Translations under genes and position numbers: made by a program
Notes under the pieces: generated by a model
Databases searched by the model: none
Seen by the model: only the letters and a program-made list of their open reading frames with translations
What the model was told of the DNA's origin: nothing
Shown here: positions 10,206 to 20,954 of the stretch, piece after piece
Layout: each line of letters opens with the position of its first letter
Numbering within the stretch: the stretch's first letter is position 1
From: Rhizopus sp. PT2906
Taxonomy: Eukaryota > Mucoromycota > Mucoromycetes > Mucorales > Rhizopodaceae
Assembly: GCA_025529335.1 (NCBI GenBank)
Contig: JAMYHX010000435.1
Coordinates: 1-44,140 of the forward strand
DNA: 44,140 nt
Direction of reading: 5' to 3'

Positions 10206-11352
10206 GAAGGGAAAGGCGTGTATCGTGTTGACAACAAAAGAGAAAAAACAACGAAATAAAAGGGCAGTTTATTTGTTTTCCTTTTTCCTTTTTGCTGATC
10301 GTTTATAAAAAGAAAAAGAGAAAGAAAGAAGTAAAAATAAAGTCTTAACTTCAAACAATCAAATATAGGATAGCCAAGGACTATCATGTGGCTCTATTGT
10401 GTTGAAAATAAATGTTTACGAATAAACACAAAGCGACTTTCACTATTTTTTTTTTTTAATCATGCTTTATTTATTATACTTGACTTTTATCTTTAACTTT
10501 CTTTTTTTTTCTTTATTCCTTCCTCTTGTAGTTGAAGATGATATATGGCATTTAATTTTTGTTGTTGTTGTTGTTGTTGTTGTTACCGAACGGAGCGATT
10601 GTTCCGGTAACTACTCTTTTGGTAAACCGCGCCAGCAAGTTTCTCCATGCTCTCTATTATGTAAAAATAAAATGGTAAGCATGCGTATTTTATTATCTTC
10701 ATCTTTTTTTTTTTTTTTTTTGCAAGTAGAATAAACACGGCAACAAACAACAATTATCACCATGACGGCTGTTACCATGACAAATATTTTTTTTTCAAAA
10801 AAAAAAGTAATGCAGATCGAAGTAAATAAGAAGTATTATCATATGATATGCCATTATTTTGTTACAAGTTTTAGTATTAAACCAAATATTAAAGTTATGA
10901 TAGCGTTTCAAGAGGATGTTTTTGTGTTTCGGGATTTCATCCGATTACACATAAATAAATAAACACTTTTTTATCCATTCGTGTAACAGGTCAATAAATA
11001 GACATGAATCCAGCTTTATGGGCAATTCATATGATAATTCTCTACCTTAAGAGGTCATTTTAAAGGGGAATGCATACATATGCATCTAAGGATAGATAAA
11101 TGAGAAACTGTTTCCCAGTTTTTTCAAGCTGAAGGGATAAGGAACAAAGAAACTTCAGAGTAAAGAAGTGGATAACAAACATTCAAACATATTCAGTAAA
11201 CAAAAAGTGGTCAGTGCGAGATAAAGTGTAAACAGTTTGCTTTATGATTTATGTAAAATAAGCTGATAAATATTCAAAGTGACACATTGTACACACGGCA
11301 TCACAAAAAGAAATTAGCCCGTTTTTGCCCCCCCTTCTTTTTTTTTATGCAG
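10206..11352. other. divergent intergenic region between forkhead and PhyH-like genes
   Basis: AT-rich upstream region shared by two divergent genes. It holds a (GTT)n microsatellite (about 10559-10583), an adjacent imperfect palindrome (10582-10611), homopolymer T runs and a TGTTTAC forkhead-type consensus at 10413-10419. Frames of 60-90 codons here are Phe/Val/Leu low complexity and are not called as genes. A C-run/T-run just before the PhyH start (11328-11346) could be a pyrimidine-rich promoter or a 3' splice site. Confidence 0.5.
10582..10611. promoter_or_regulatory. inverted repeat GTTACCG...CGGTAAC upstream of the forkhead gene
   Basis: GTTACCG at 10582-10588 is matched by CGGTAAC at 10605-10611, with a further GAAC/GTTC pairing just inside. 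It is GC-richer than its surroundings and lies about 380-400 nt upstream of the forkhead ATG, next to a (GTT)n tract. It could be a dimeric factor-binding site or a chance hairpin; no factor is assigned. Confidence 0.3.
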
Positions 11353-12511
11353 ATGCTAACAAACGAACAGTTGGAACAGGTAAATAAACCTAAACATTGT
11401 TTTTTATATATTAACCAATAGTCTAAAGTTTGAAAGAGACGGGTAAGAAAAGGTTCTCTTTCTCTTTCACTATTGACATCATGTAGTTGTCTTGTCATTC
11501 CAAATTTTTTTTCCACAGAAAAAGCAAATGAGCTAAAGAATAGAGCTCAGCAATTACTTGAAGAAATGTCACTTGAAGGACATCCAATGACCAAGTTTAG
11601 CACAGGAACAAAAGATAAGCATGTTGGCGATGCTTACTTTTTGGAGTCAGGGGACAAAATAAGATACTTTTTCGAAGAGGGCGCCTTTGATGAGCAAGGC
11701 AACCTAAAGATTCCCAAGGAGCGGGCAATCAACAAAATTGGTCATGGTAATTTAAGCGTGGCTTCAAATATGCATAATTTTTACCTGTTGATTGTAGGTT
11801 TGCATGCTTTGGACCCTGTCTATCGAGAGTTTTCCTTGAATGAGACAATGTCAACCATGGCTAGACAGCTTGGTTTTAAATCACCCAAACTGTTACAATC
11901 AATGATCATCTTTAAACAACCTTATATTGGTGGGCCAGGTAATATAAAAAAAAAGAGAGAAAAAGATGGACAAAAATGGAGGCAGATCTAACTGTCAAAA
12001 AACAGTACCTTCCCATCAAGACTCTTCTTTTCTGTATACTGAACCATTATCCGCGGTTGGGTTCTGGTTTGCATTGGAAGACTGTACGGCAGAGAACGGA
12101 TGTCTTTCGTTTATACCAGGTTCACATAAAGGTATACTCGGCAAAGAATTGACAGCGCGGTGATAAACCTTTTCTTTTAGATACACCCATCACTCGTCGA
12201 TTTGTGCGTGATCCTCAAGGCACAGGTACAACATTTATAGGAGATGGAGAATTAAAGGTAGACGAATCGAGATATATGATGAAGGAAGTAAAGGCAGGCA
12301 CCTTGGTGCTCATACATGGAAGTGTGGTTCACAAGTCTGGACCTAATTACTCCAAAAACTCTCGATACATTTATACTTTCCATGTCATTGAAGGAGAAGC
12401 TCATTATCCTTCAGATAACTGGTAATTGCTATTGTTATTAGAAGACTGTGATTGCTGATATACATTATTAGGTTGCAACCAACGGAAGACATGCCTTTTA
12501 CTTCACTCTAA
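11353..12511 (+). CDS. phytanoyl-CoA dioxygenase family protein, PHYHD1-like
   Basis: Predicted Fe(II)/2-oxoglutarate-dependent oxygenase. Exons: 11353-11379, 11429-11442 (14 nt), 11487-11938, 12006-12131, 12181-12421 and 12472-12511; all junctions are in frame and give 299 aa, close to PHYHD1 size. The metal ligands are His168 and Asp170 (VPSHQDSSFLYTEP) and His257 (HGSVVHKSGPN). Arg268 (NSRYIYTFH) fits the 2-oxoglutarate site. Other family signatures are AVGFWFALEDCTAENGCL, FIPGSH and the C-terminal NWLQPTEDMPF. An upstream in-frame ATG at 11347 would add two residues. The tiny second exon uses the acceptor AAAG|TTT, because the alternative ATAG|TCT meets a stop. The substrate is unknown; PHYHD1 proteins do not act on phytanoyl-CoA. 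Confidence 0.88.
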
Positions 12512-12697
12512 TTTTTAATTATTGACACAAGCACATTTTATTTTTTGTCACACTTTCAAATTTAAATTCAGCACAAAATAAAAATCATTTTTGGCACAGA
12601 TAATTTTCAAAGAATGGCACAGTTTTAGAGTCATGTCCTTTTTTCTACATACAAATCAGTTACAATGAATTTTTAAATTTACTACAAAGACGGAAAG

Positions 12698-13574
12698 GGT
12701 AGCGCCGTTGATGAGGCTATATCTATGGAAGTTGACGAGGAACAATATCCTTTGGATAGCGTTACTAATTTTGATGAATATTTTGACATTAAACCACCTG
12801 AGCGCGAATAAAAGGTCAGCCCCGATATTCAAAAAGGTGAAGTACTCTCCAAGAAGAAAGTTTAAGAAGGAACCTACAGAGTTTATGGTGATGATATCAA
12901 AGAGAACTTCTTTTATTTGATATATGAGAAAGGTTTGACAGCAGGAAAGCAGCTAAATATTCCTCGTCGCACTGCTTACAACTGGTTTGAAGAAGATCAA
13001 AAAGAATTTGAGAAGAACGCCTCCAATGAAGGTAAAGTCAAAGCTAGGAGACCTGCCACTTTAATGACAAACATCAAGCTTTTCTTGAGCGGGAGTATAA
13101 AGACTTCCCTTCCGCAACTCTGGATCAAGCTATGGAAAGCCTCACTAATGAGTTTAAAGAGCTAAAAGACTCGAAGAGCGCAGTTCATAGATTTATGACC
13201 GAGAAACGTGCTTTGACTCTCAAAAAAGCACACCTTCATTCAAAAAAAAGAAATTCTCTTGAAAGTATTGAAAAGGGATATACTTGGGTTCAAAAGTGGA
13301 ATGAAACTGATATGGATTTCGAAAGTAATTGCATGCTTGTTGATGAATCTGCTTTTCATATAAAGATCAGATATAAGAGCTTTGCTCTCCGTGTACCCGG
13401 ATGATTACAAATTTCAAAGGGAAACACTACATGCACCAGAAAATGCACCAGAAATCCAGAAGTTAGACTAATTCTACGGGCACTACCTTCATCCATTACC
13501 TATGATATCTTCCAGCAAAACCTTTGAATGTGTGGCGTCGCGTTAAGCATCGCTTAATAAAGTCGCCATATTGA
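12698..13574 (+). pseudogene. decayed Tc1/mariner-like (DDE) transposase
   Basis: A transposase broken by stop codons (for example TAA after PPERE near 12811) and frameshifts. Readable blocks in order are an acidic leader (DEEQYPLDSVTNFDEYFDIK); a helix-turn-helix region (GLTAGKQLNIPRRTAYNWFE); KSAVHRFMTEKRALTLKKAH; YTWVQKWNETDMDF; the first catalytic Asp in CMLVDESAFHIKI; and, after an apparent internal deletion, a C-terminal NVWRRVKHRLIKSPY before a stop at 13572. The middle part with the second Asp is missing. No intact terminal repeats were found by eye. It sits between the PhyH-like gene and a small gene. Confidence 0.7.
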
Positions 13575-13803
13575 TTTGTTTATCTTTTCAAGAAGAGAAA
13601 AAAGAAATGTTGTCAGTTGATCAAAAAGACCACGTATGATAAATTCGTATTTACATTATTTAGCCTATTTTCTGGTTTATTTTCTGGTGCATGTAGTATT
13701 CACCAATTTCAAAAGGACTCAATTTTCTACGACGTAGTAAAGACACAAGCCACACACTCTCTCTTTCTCTCTCTCTCTTTTTCTTTCCCCTTCTTTATTT
13801 ACA

Positions 13804-14331
13804 ATGGAGCAACGCATTCAACAATTTCATGACGATACCAAAAATATACCCAAACCACCCACAGCAAAGACAGTAAAGCAAATGAACACACTAAAGAAAT
13901 TCATATTCAAGAACCAAGTATGGCTATTTTTATTATAATATTGGTGCCTTTTTTTTTATTCATATCAAAAAAGGATTATAGATTTTCAGATAAAGAAAAG
14001 AACAAACTGTTTGCATGTATTGAGGCTTACTTTACTGTATTTGACAGAAGGTAAATGATACCAGCCAGTATCGCATGACTGATGTGTATTGATTCAACAA
14101 AGTGGTTTGACAGACCAAGTATCATCGTTTCCATTGATTGAGGATGCATTAAAAGTACCTTGCTTCACAACTAAGCAAAAGAGTCAACTGTTAAAATGGT
14201 ATGATGAGATATTAGCCAAGCAGGAAGGTCGAGATGTGCCAAAGAAGGAAGATCATAATAATGATGATGAAGAAAACTATGATGATTTCGATTGGGATGC
14301 ATTTGAAAAGGAAGGGTACACCAGCGATTAA
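13804..14331 (+). CDS. small unknown acidic-tailed protein
   Basis: Three exons (13804-13917, 13974-14050, 14103-14331) give 139 aa. The second exon was set to begin at GATTATAG, because the more obvious acceptor eight bases later runs into a stop. Residues 1-38 are Lys/Thr-rich. The middle (KEKNKLFACIEAYFTVFDR, then FPLIEDALKVPCFTTKQKSQ and LLKWYDEILAKQEGRD) looks like a compact helical domain. The tail is strongly acidic (HNNDDEENYDDFDWDAFEKE). Codon use and frame continuity across two introns support a real gene; I do not recognise the family. It is convergent with the PAP2 gene. Confidence 0.65.
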
Positions 14332-14366
14332 TTAATAAAGTACTTTTTATTATATTAGTGTGAGCA

Positions 14367-14397
14367 ATTAGTATTAGTATTAGTATTAGTATTAGTA
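14367..14397. repeat. (ATTAGT)5 microsatellite
   Basis: Five tandem copies of ATTAGT, followed by an imperfect AGTA/GTA-rich stretch to about 14435. It lies in the 143-nt gap between the stops of two convergent genes, so it is in the 3' untranslated sequence of one or both. Confidence 0.9.
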
Positions 14398-14474
14398 ACA
14401 ATAATAGTAGTGGTAGTAATAGTAGTAACAATGGTGATAAATGTACATGATTATGTATATGTATATGTAATTGA

Positions 14475-15820
14475 TTAAACCATAGATTTGGTCAAACTTG
14501 GTTGGTTCATCATTGGACGCCATTCGCCTTGTTCATCCAGTACTCCCATCGTACGTAACTTGATGTCCAGACCATCGACATACATACACAGGTGCATGAG
14601 CCAATCTTGCCCCAATGCGTGAGGTTGCCATGCAAGATATTGATATGTTTGTGCCCCATCTACCATCATTGTATTAAAGACATCAAATGCTGCATGTTTT
14701 GTGAAACCAAATATATAACGAGTTGATGCTTCTCTTATGTATTGCAAATAGATATTCCAAGTGGTATAAGTGATGACTATAATAAACATAAGTTAAACAG
14801 ATAGAGTGTGAATGTTAATGCTTACAGATAGCAAGAAGGACATCAATAGTGTAGTGAAATCTTGAAACGATGATCATAAGCATACCAGTGAAAGCGATAA
14901 GATACAGCAACCAACTGAAAGGTCGTCTAAGTCTGGAGTGAGCACGCCACAAAAGGACGCACGACATCATGACCGATGTGTGACCAGAAAAAATGTTATC
15001 CGTGCAACCGAACGCTGATCCAGCTACCACTTTATAAATAAATCCAAATCGCTCTCCGACAGAACCGGTTAATTCCGTCTCTGGTGGTTTACATTCATCG
15101 ACCAAGGAAGAGGGTAGTGTGGTTACGAGAAGTGTAATGCCTCTGAAAATATAGAGACATCCAAGTATAAAGGTGTATCTTCGAATGAGTGTAAAACGAG
15201 TGCTCCAATCAGGTGATTGAATAGCAAATCCAATGACGGTGTAAGCAACACAGCATGTCAGTAGGTAATTTACAATTTGGAAGTTTTCGACTCTTGGAAA
15301 CACGTCGTGTAATAGATCAATCAGAGGATGCTAAATCGATCATATGTTAATGAGCTATCCATGCGTGTTTTAATTGAGCAAGTACCTTGCTTGTCGCTGG
15401 CATTGCAAAATATCTCATATCGCCTAGTTGAGCTAAAAATATTTCAATCAATCCTCCCAAAAGTAGCCAGGCAAGAACCATAAGAAGTCTGTAGAACTCA
15501 TGGTTAAAGATCAAGTGTTTGACATCTTGCAAGGTCTTGATTTCAGCTGGTGGGGACAGTCTTGAATGAATCCAGCCGATCTTTTGGGCACTTTCTCGAT
15601 GTTGTGCTATAGCTGAAGGTGAGTGCTGAGCAGCTATCTCATTTAAATATTTTGAGTAAAATATTCTGTGCATTAGTGAAAAAGAAGAGGTGTATGCGGT
15701 GTCTTTTATAGTATCTGAAATGAATGCATGTTTTTCAGGATCACTCTCTTCTTGATTTAAGGGGGTTAAATAAGGTTTAGTCATTTCAGCATCTTGAACG
15801 ATTTCATATCTCTGTGGCAT
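14475..15820 (-). CDS. sphingomyelin-synthase-like PAP2 membrane enzyme
   Basis: Predicted integral membrane phosphotransferase of the PAP2_C (sphingomyelin synthase related) group, expected in Golgi or plasma membrane, moving a phospho-headgroup onto ceramide or a related lipid. Exons 15820-15386, 15330-14826 and 14776-14475 give 413 aa. The family signature is CTDNIFSGHTSVMM with His262, then SRFHYTIDVLLA with His304 and Asp308, the His/His/Asp set used by these enzymes. Several hydrophobic segments flank it (LLMVLAWLLLGGLIEIFLA, YTVIGFAI, FSWLLYLIAFTGMLMIIV). The N-terminal ~90 residues are hydrophilic and the C-terminal ~90 are soluble. Fungi normally use Aur1 to make inositol phosphorylceramide, so the headgroup here cannot be assumed. 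Confidence 0.85.
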
Positions 15821-17047
15821 CTTTTTCCTTCTTGTTTCAATAATAAAAAAAAAGAGAGAGAGAAAAAGAGAGAGAGTTTAAAAAAGAGAGTGGAGATGAA
15901 AGCAGCATAGAAGCCAGACAAGCTTTTCTTATATTGTCTCAGCTAATTCAAGTTTATTAATTACAATTTTTTCATTTTTTGTACCTTCTCACTCGCTCTT
16001 TTCTTCCTTATTTGTTTCTGTATTCGGCATCTTTTACAGACATCATCGATCTATGCACTTTAACCTTACATAGTTCTTAGCATTCATTTATTTCATGAGC
16101 TATATTGAACTTCAGTAAAAATTTAGTGTCACATCTTTTATGTCTTGGATCTAAACATAGTAACGAAGAATAAAAGGGAAGGGGCAAAGGGGTGTATCAC
16201 CGCAGTGAATAAAGATCTTTCTCAAATGAGGGCCAGTCATCAAGGGGTGAAATGTATTTTGCCACTTTCCTCTCTTTTCTTTGTTTGCATATCGGAGTTC
16301 CCTGTTGGCGGATCAAATTAAGAAAATGACATGCTTCTCTTGGATCTACTTTTCCCAGCAACCATTCAAAAAACGTGTTTTGATTTTATAAAAGGATTTT
16401 ATATTTCCAAAAATAGATATTCTTTATTTTATTGGCCTCTTTCAATCAATGGTACATCAGATTTCCTGTTTTACGAGGATAAACTAAAGCACAGGTTTGA
16501 GTAGCTCATGTGCTACTTTCTCTAAAGTCTTTATTAACAGAAAAAGTAAGAAAGAAAGAGTACTGCATCATATAGAACATATGATATTGACCATATATTG
16601 ATAGACCTCGTCAGGTTCATTGCGTGTCTAAATGAAGTATTAAAAATACCCGAGCCAAAAGGGGCCTGTGGCCGTACATTCAATATCCCTTTCTATTAGA
16701 TGCGCAGCCTCATTGGAAGCAACCATCGTGATCTTTGTTCTGCTCAGCAGTGTCTGAGCTTAAGTGAGCTCTACTGTGATTTATTGGCTATATTTTCTTT
16801 TTCTTTTGATCTATTATGTTTGAAAATTTTTTTAGGAGTTCGATCATGAAAAATGCACAAAATGTACATAGGCGTGGTATCACGTGAGACATTGGCAATA
16901 CAAAGCATAATAGCTGGGTATAAACTATCTCCTTCTCTCTCTATACTTGTCAATTTTTGGTACACATGAAGTGTTGATTATTTTGTCTATTGCTTTGTTT
17001 ACTCTGATCTCACTCAAGAAGATAAAGAATAATGTTTTTTATTTCAT

Positions 17048-17640
17048 TTATGTGATATAGTAATATGTTGTCAAATAAATAAAGAAAAGGCTGATAACAA
17101 ACAAGACCACTACTTGCGATGTGTTCAACACTCCATATATTGGAGTTTTCGTAACACAATTACTTTTACATTTCTTGCACGTTGCTCCACTCGTTTCATA
17201 TTGAAGATATGTATCGCAAAGAAAGATTGTTCCTTTCTTTTGTCTGCAAAAATTGCACTGAAGGAAAGAACATATTAATCTATCAAATAATAAAGTAAGG
17301 AAATAAAGCAACTAAAAGCCAAATCTAAACAAAAGAAGAACAAGCTCATTATGGATAATTGCACTTTATTAAATAGACACCGCATCAATAACATCCCTCG
17401 CTGCAAAAGCTCAAATCGATCAAAGAAAATCGAAACCTCATGGTAGGTTTTTCCCATTTCTCCTTCAATTTTGCTACTGGTTGCGCATAAGGATCATTAG
17501 AACCGTAGATGCAGTCGTCAATGCCTTTGTGATGTAAGAAAACATCTACGATTGTTGCGAAAATGCAGATACTTCATCTCTACAGAATGGGTGTAGGCTT
17601 GCTGGAATTAAGCTACCTTTAGCCACTATCTGTGATGCTA
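17048..17640 (-). pseudogene. possible eroded gene for a cysteine-rich membrane protein
   Basis: On the minus strand three coding-like blocks follow each other. The first is VAKGSLIPASLHPFCRDEVS. The second, after a frame break, contains VFLHHKGIDDCIYGSNDPYA and ends SFCSEGC. The third starts after a good acceptor (TTCCTTCAG) at 17257: CNFCRQKKGTIFLC, then TCKKCKSNC and a hydrophobic tail (VVVLFVISLFFIYLTTYYY) that looks like a C-terminal membrane anchor. No splice pair joins the blocks cleanly, so this is either a decayed gene or one whose introns I have misread. The opposite strand also has an open coding-like stretch at 17560-17673 (ending ICDAINETFHNALSQ), which weakens the call. Confidence 0.25.
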
Positions 17641-18424
17641 TTAACGAAACTTTTCATAATGCGTTGTCGCAGTAAACTTACTCAGACACAGATATGTTTC
17701 CATATTCTTTGTTGTTCGAACTGACAAAATGAAATTAAAGTACAGCAATAACTACATTTCTGTTGTATTTTTGGTATTTGTGTGTAAGAACAGTAGGAGT
17801 CAATAGCTAACAATTACTATTCTTTATTCAAAGTTGAGAGAAGAACTAATAAATGAGGGTACGACCTGAATATAAATGAGAGGTGACGACTGTAAATGTC
17901 TGATGTCGTCTATTAGCTGAGAATGAATAAATAGAGAATTAAGAGATGTGTGATCTATGTAAACACGACAATTTCATCTTTTCTTTTTGAAAAGAAACAA
18001 TCCAAGATGGAGGCTTTATAAATTCGTATTCAACATCAAAAAACCAAAATCATTCACGTATATTTTACATCGAAGTATATTCCACTGGAGCACTCTTTGG
18101 TTAGATAGAGATTCTGATAGTGTAAAGTTGTAAAATGACATCATAGATAGCTTCCGTAGCATTAGCCCTTCAGTTATGAGAAACGGGTTTTGCTACTGTA
18201 TTTTTATTAATTATTGACATTAATTTTATAAAATGTTGTCATAAAATAAAAAAAATTATTTGCGTAAAAAGACGACAAAGAAAAATATGTTCGAATAAAA
18301 CGACATCATGTCAAAAGAGAGAGAGAGAGATAATGAGTTTATATGTAGAAAAAAGAGAGAAACATATGTTAGTATTAGAACATATATCCTAATATTAGTT
18401 TTACTTACCACCAAGGTGCAGTTA

Positions 18425-18599
18425 TCAAGTATCCCTCTGAGTGTTCAAAGATTCACCAATCAAAACTAGCCTGTCCTCATGGTCTTGCTCTGACTCGCTT
18501 GTCCCGCCCTCTTTGCTCTCTGGCGTGTATATCTGGAACGTTCTCCCAGTTGCCTCTTCTTGTGCTCTGGGTTCTCTCTGTCCTCCGTTCCTTTTTTTT
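18425..18599 (-). other. GC-richer ORF fragment
   Basis: A short island of balanced base composition in an AT-rich tract. The minus strand reads an open frame of about 55 codons ending with TGA at 18427-18425, with a hydrophilic translation (QEEATGRTFQIYTPESKEGG, then SESEQDHEDRLVLIGESL). It starts beside a 13-base T run (an A run on the coding strand). It could be the last exon of an unseen gene or an insertion relic. Confidence 0.2.
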
Positions 18600-19691
18600 T
18601 TTTTTGTTTAAACTATCCTAGGTAGTTATCGCTACTCTCCCCAGAATGCTGTAAAGAAGCAAAAAAAAGGACTCAATTAAAATGGATTTTTATACTTTTT
18701 TTTTCTTTTACAAACAAGTTTCAGGATCGGGTACCTGGAACAAAGAAATCGTGTCAAATAGGAGCGATCTGCTTCGTGACCATTCAAGAATATGCATTGC
18801 CAAATATGACTACATGTTCTTCTGATTTCATGGAAAAACCGAATAAAGAATTTAAACTTTTACAAACAGACTAAAGAGGGTTATTTATAATATTAAGTTA
18901 ATTTCAACTCCAAGACAGCCCACCTGTTAATATTACGAAAATATTCTTGGCGACGACGAATTTACATTTCATGCAACATGAATTTTGTTCTCACCTTGGG
19001 TGTATTTATTTTCGATCACAGGCGAATTTACTTTCCGGAAAGAGTGTATAACAAGTGACGTAAACAATTTAATTTGCACAGCATTAGACGAACTACACCT
19101 ACACAACACTATGTACAACACTAAAGTATAAGAGAAGTATCTCTTTATTATGTTGGGACAAGAGGGAGCTCATCATTAAGCAGCATTTTACAAGAAAACA
19201 GGACTATTGCAGGACAGCATCCACGTAAATACCTGTAATTTTTGTGGGTTACAAACAAAATAAGAATAAACTCAGAAATAGGAATGCCAGAGGATTTCCA
19301 ATTAGAATTAGAATAAGAGTATGAATAAGAGAATAGAATAGAATAATCTTTATTGAATAAAATATGGTGGGATATTTATATGTTCTTGAGGATTACTGCG
19401 GCCAGTACAAACCATGAGACATAGACGACGCAGTATAAAGACGCAGCAATCCATAGTAGGCTGATCGAAGTATTAACATTTATTACAATACCCAACGAAA
19501 AATACTGCTTTTGTAATAGTTTTTCTTTTAAACTTTGTGTTCCTTTTTCGAACTATATCATTTCTTCTCAATAATCTAAGTTGTTAGTCACTGACATCTT
19601 ATTTCTTTAAAACAAATATTAATACAATAAACACAACATTGCTTCTTATTTTATAACTCTACTATTCTCTCTATTTCTATCTTTTTAAAAA

Positions 19692-20592
19692 ATGAACTCT
19701 TCAACTGAAACTAACATTGCTGCTTACAGTCCTGTAAAATTACTCCGTGGATGACTATTGCATGATTCCATCACGGTCAATGAGATTGGGCATGACGCGT
19801 CTATAAAAATAACGTACTTTGTGGTCAGTCTTTTTTGTCTCTCTTTTTTCTTCAAGTAACACTTTATACGATGAAGTGCTTATAAGGTAAATATAATAAA
19901 TATGCTGTATAAAAAATTGTACATAATGCTGTTTGCTGTGTAAATAGCAAAACCCAAAATTTGAGCTACTGATTATCGGTGGATTTATTGGATACGAAGA
20001 AGGGCGCATGGTGCCATTTGTTGGTACGTCCGTTCCTATGTCCCGATTCGAAATGGACATCACTTCATATCGTACCTCAGAGATATATTCTCTTACCGTC
20101 CCTCCCTCAACCAAAACGTCCGGGTGTCTTTTGAAGCAGTACTACAAAAAAGACGCCAAAAGACTATGGTCCTTCCACAGTCTTAGATTTTACAATGATG
20201 GATTGTATCCCATCAATCCTCTAAGGGTGAGGGATCATCCAATTGTTTCGGAGGATAGCTTGTTGGAATGTGCTTCGTTCCTCTTAAGAACATTCGCGTA
20301 TCTAGAAATCGACAGAAGCAAAATTGGTGATCTGCTGGTCAAGGTTAAGAACGACGAAAAATTAAAGAGAAAGCTAAAGTTGTCAGCTGATGGCTTCAAT
20401 ACTTTCTCTGAGTTGAAGCCCTTGATCAACAAAAAAGGAAGCCATACTACCATCTTCAACACGTTGTCAGAACTTGAAGAAAAGGAAGAAGTTGATTTCT
20501 TCAAAGACGATAGAAAAAACAAGGAGAAAACTGAAGCAAACAGTGCTAGATGTTGGGAAGAGCGGATTCTTTTCAAAGATAAAGAGACTTAA
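19692..20592 (+). CDS. orphan two-exon ORF, unknown function
   Basis: Exon 1 (19692-19733) encodes MNSSTETNIAAYSP. An unusually long 214-nt intron ends at TAAATAG, and exon 2 (19948-20592) continues in frame for 228 aa in total. The protein has a mixed alpha/beta-like N-terminal half (FELLIIGGFIGYEEGRMVPF, then RFEMDITSYRTSEIYSLTVP and LWSFHSLRFYNDGLYPINPL) and a charged, helical C-terminal half (GDLLVKVKNDEKLKRKLKLS). I recognise no domain. If the first exon is wrong, ATG 20008 is the alternative start (194 aa). A dead LINE lies just downstream, so this may be a mobile-element or lineage-specific expanded gene rather than a core gene. Confidence 0.45.
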
Positions 20593-20954
20593 CCAAAAAA
20601 ACACTACAAAAAATATCAATAAACAATATTTTGTTCTTTCAACAAAGAAACCAACGCCTATTTTATCGTTCTAGACTTTATCTTTTATTGCAAGAGATTA
20701 TTTCAGCAATTAATGGTAGACACAGACGGTCAATAAGCTTGTCTTTTTTATTTTCTTGCTTATTTTTCCAATTCACAATATTTTCTAGTGTGTATTCAAG
20801 TATGTATTCAAGAATGCGTCAATTTCTTTTTTTTACCAAGTTGACACAGTGTAAATCAGAACGGCGTTGGCCAAAAGGGCAGCAGGAACTTACGGATGAC
20901 AGTTTGAATGTCATTAAGCCATTGTCCAGGTACAGGAATGATACATAGGGGATG
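20593..20954. other. AT-rich spacer
   Basis: This lies between the orphan ORF and the LINE relic. The frames here are short and Phe/Ser/Leu-rich; no feature could be supported. Confidence 0.4.

Larger units (their letters stand above)
15821..19691. other. 3.9-kb gene-poor AT-rich tract with ORF relics
   Basis: No intact gene is recognisable. It contains low-complexity GA runs at 15851-15890 and 18318-18331, two weak ORF relics listed separately (17048-17640 and 18425-18599), and short AATA/AGAAT-type repeats near 19305-19350. The first ~150 bases are the probable promoter of the PAP2 gene. The remainder may be old transposon sequence decayed beyond recognition. Confidence 0.45.

Noticed and set aside
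10462..10962. Two plus-strand frames of 66-90 codons
   Set aside because: They derive from T runs and (GTT)n repeats, with no coding character.
18300..18360. GA dinucleotide run as a possible origin or telomere-like repeat
   Set aside because: Similar GA runs occur before several genes in this window, so it is ordinary low-complexity sequence.
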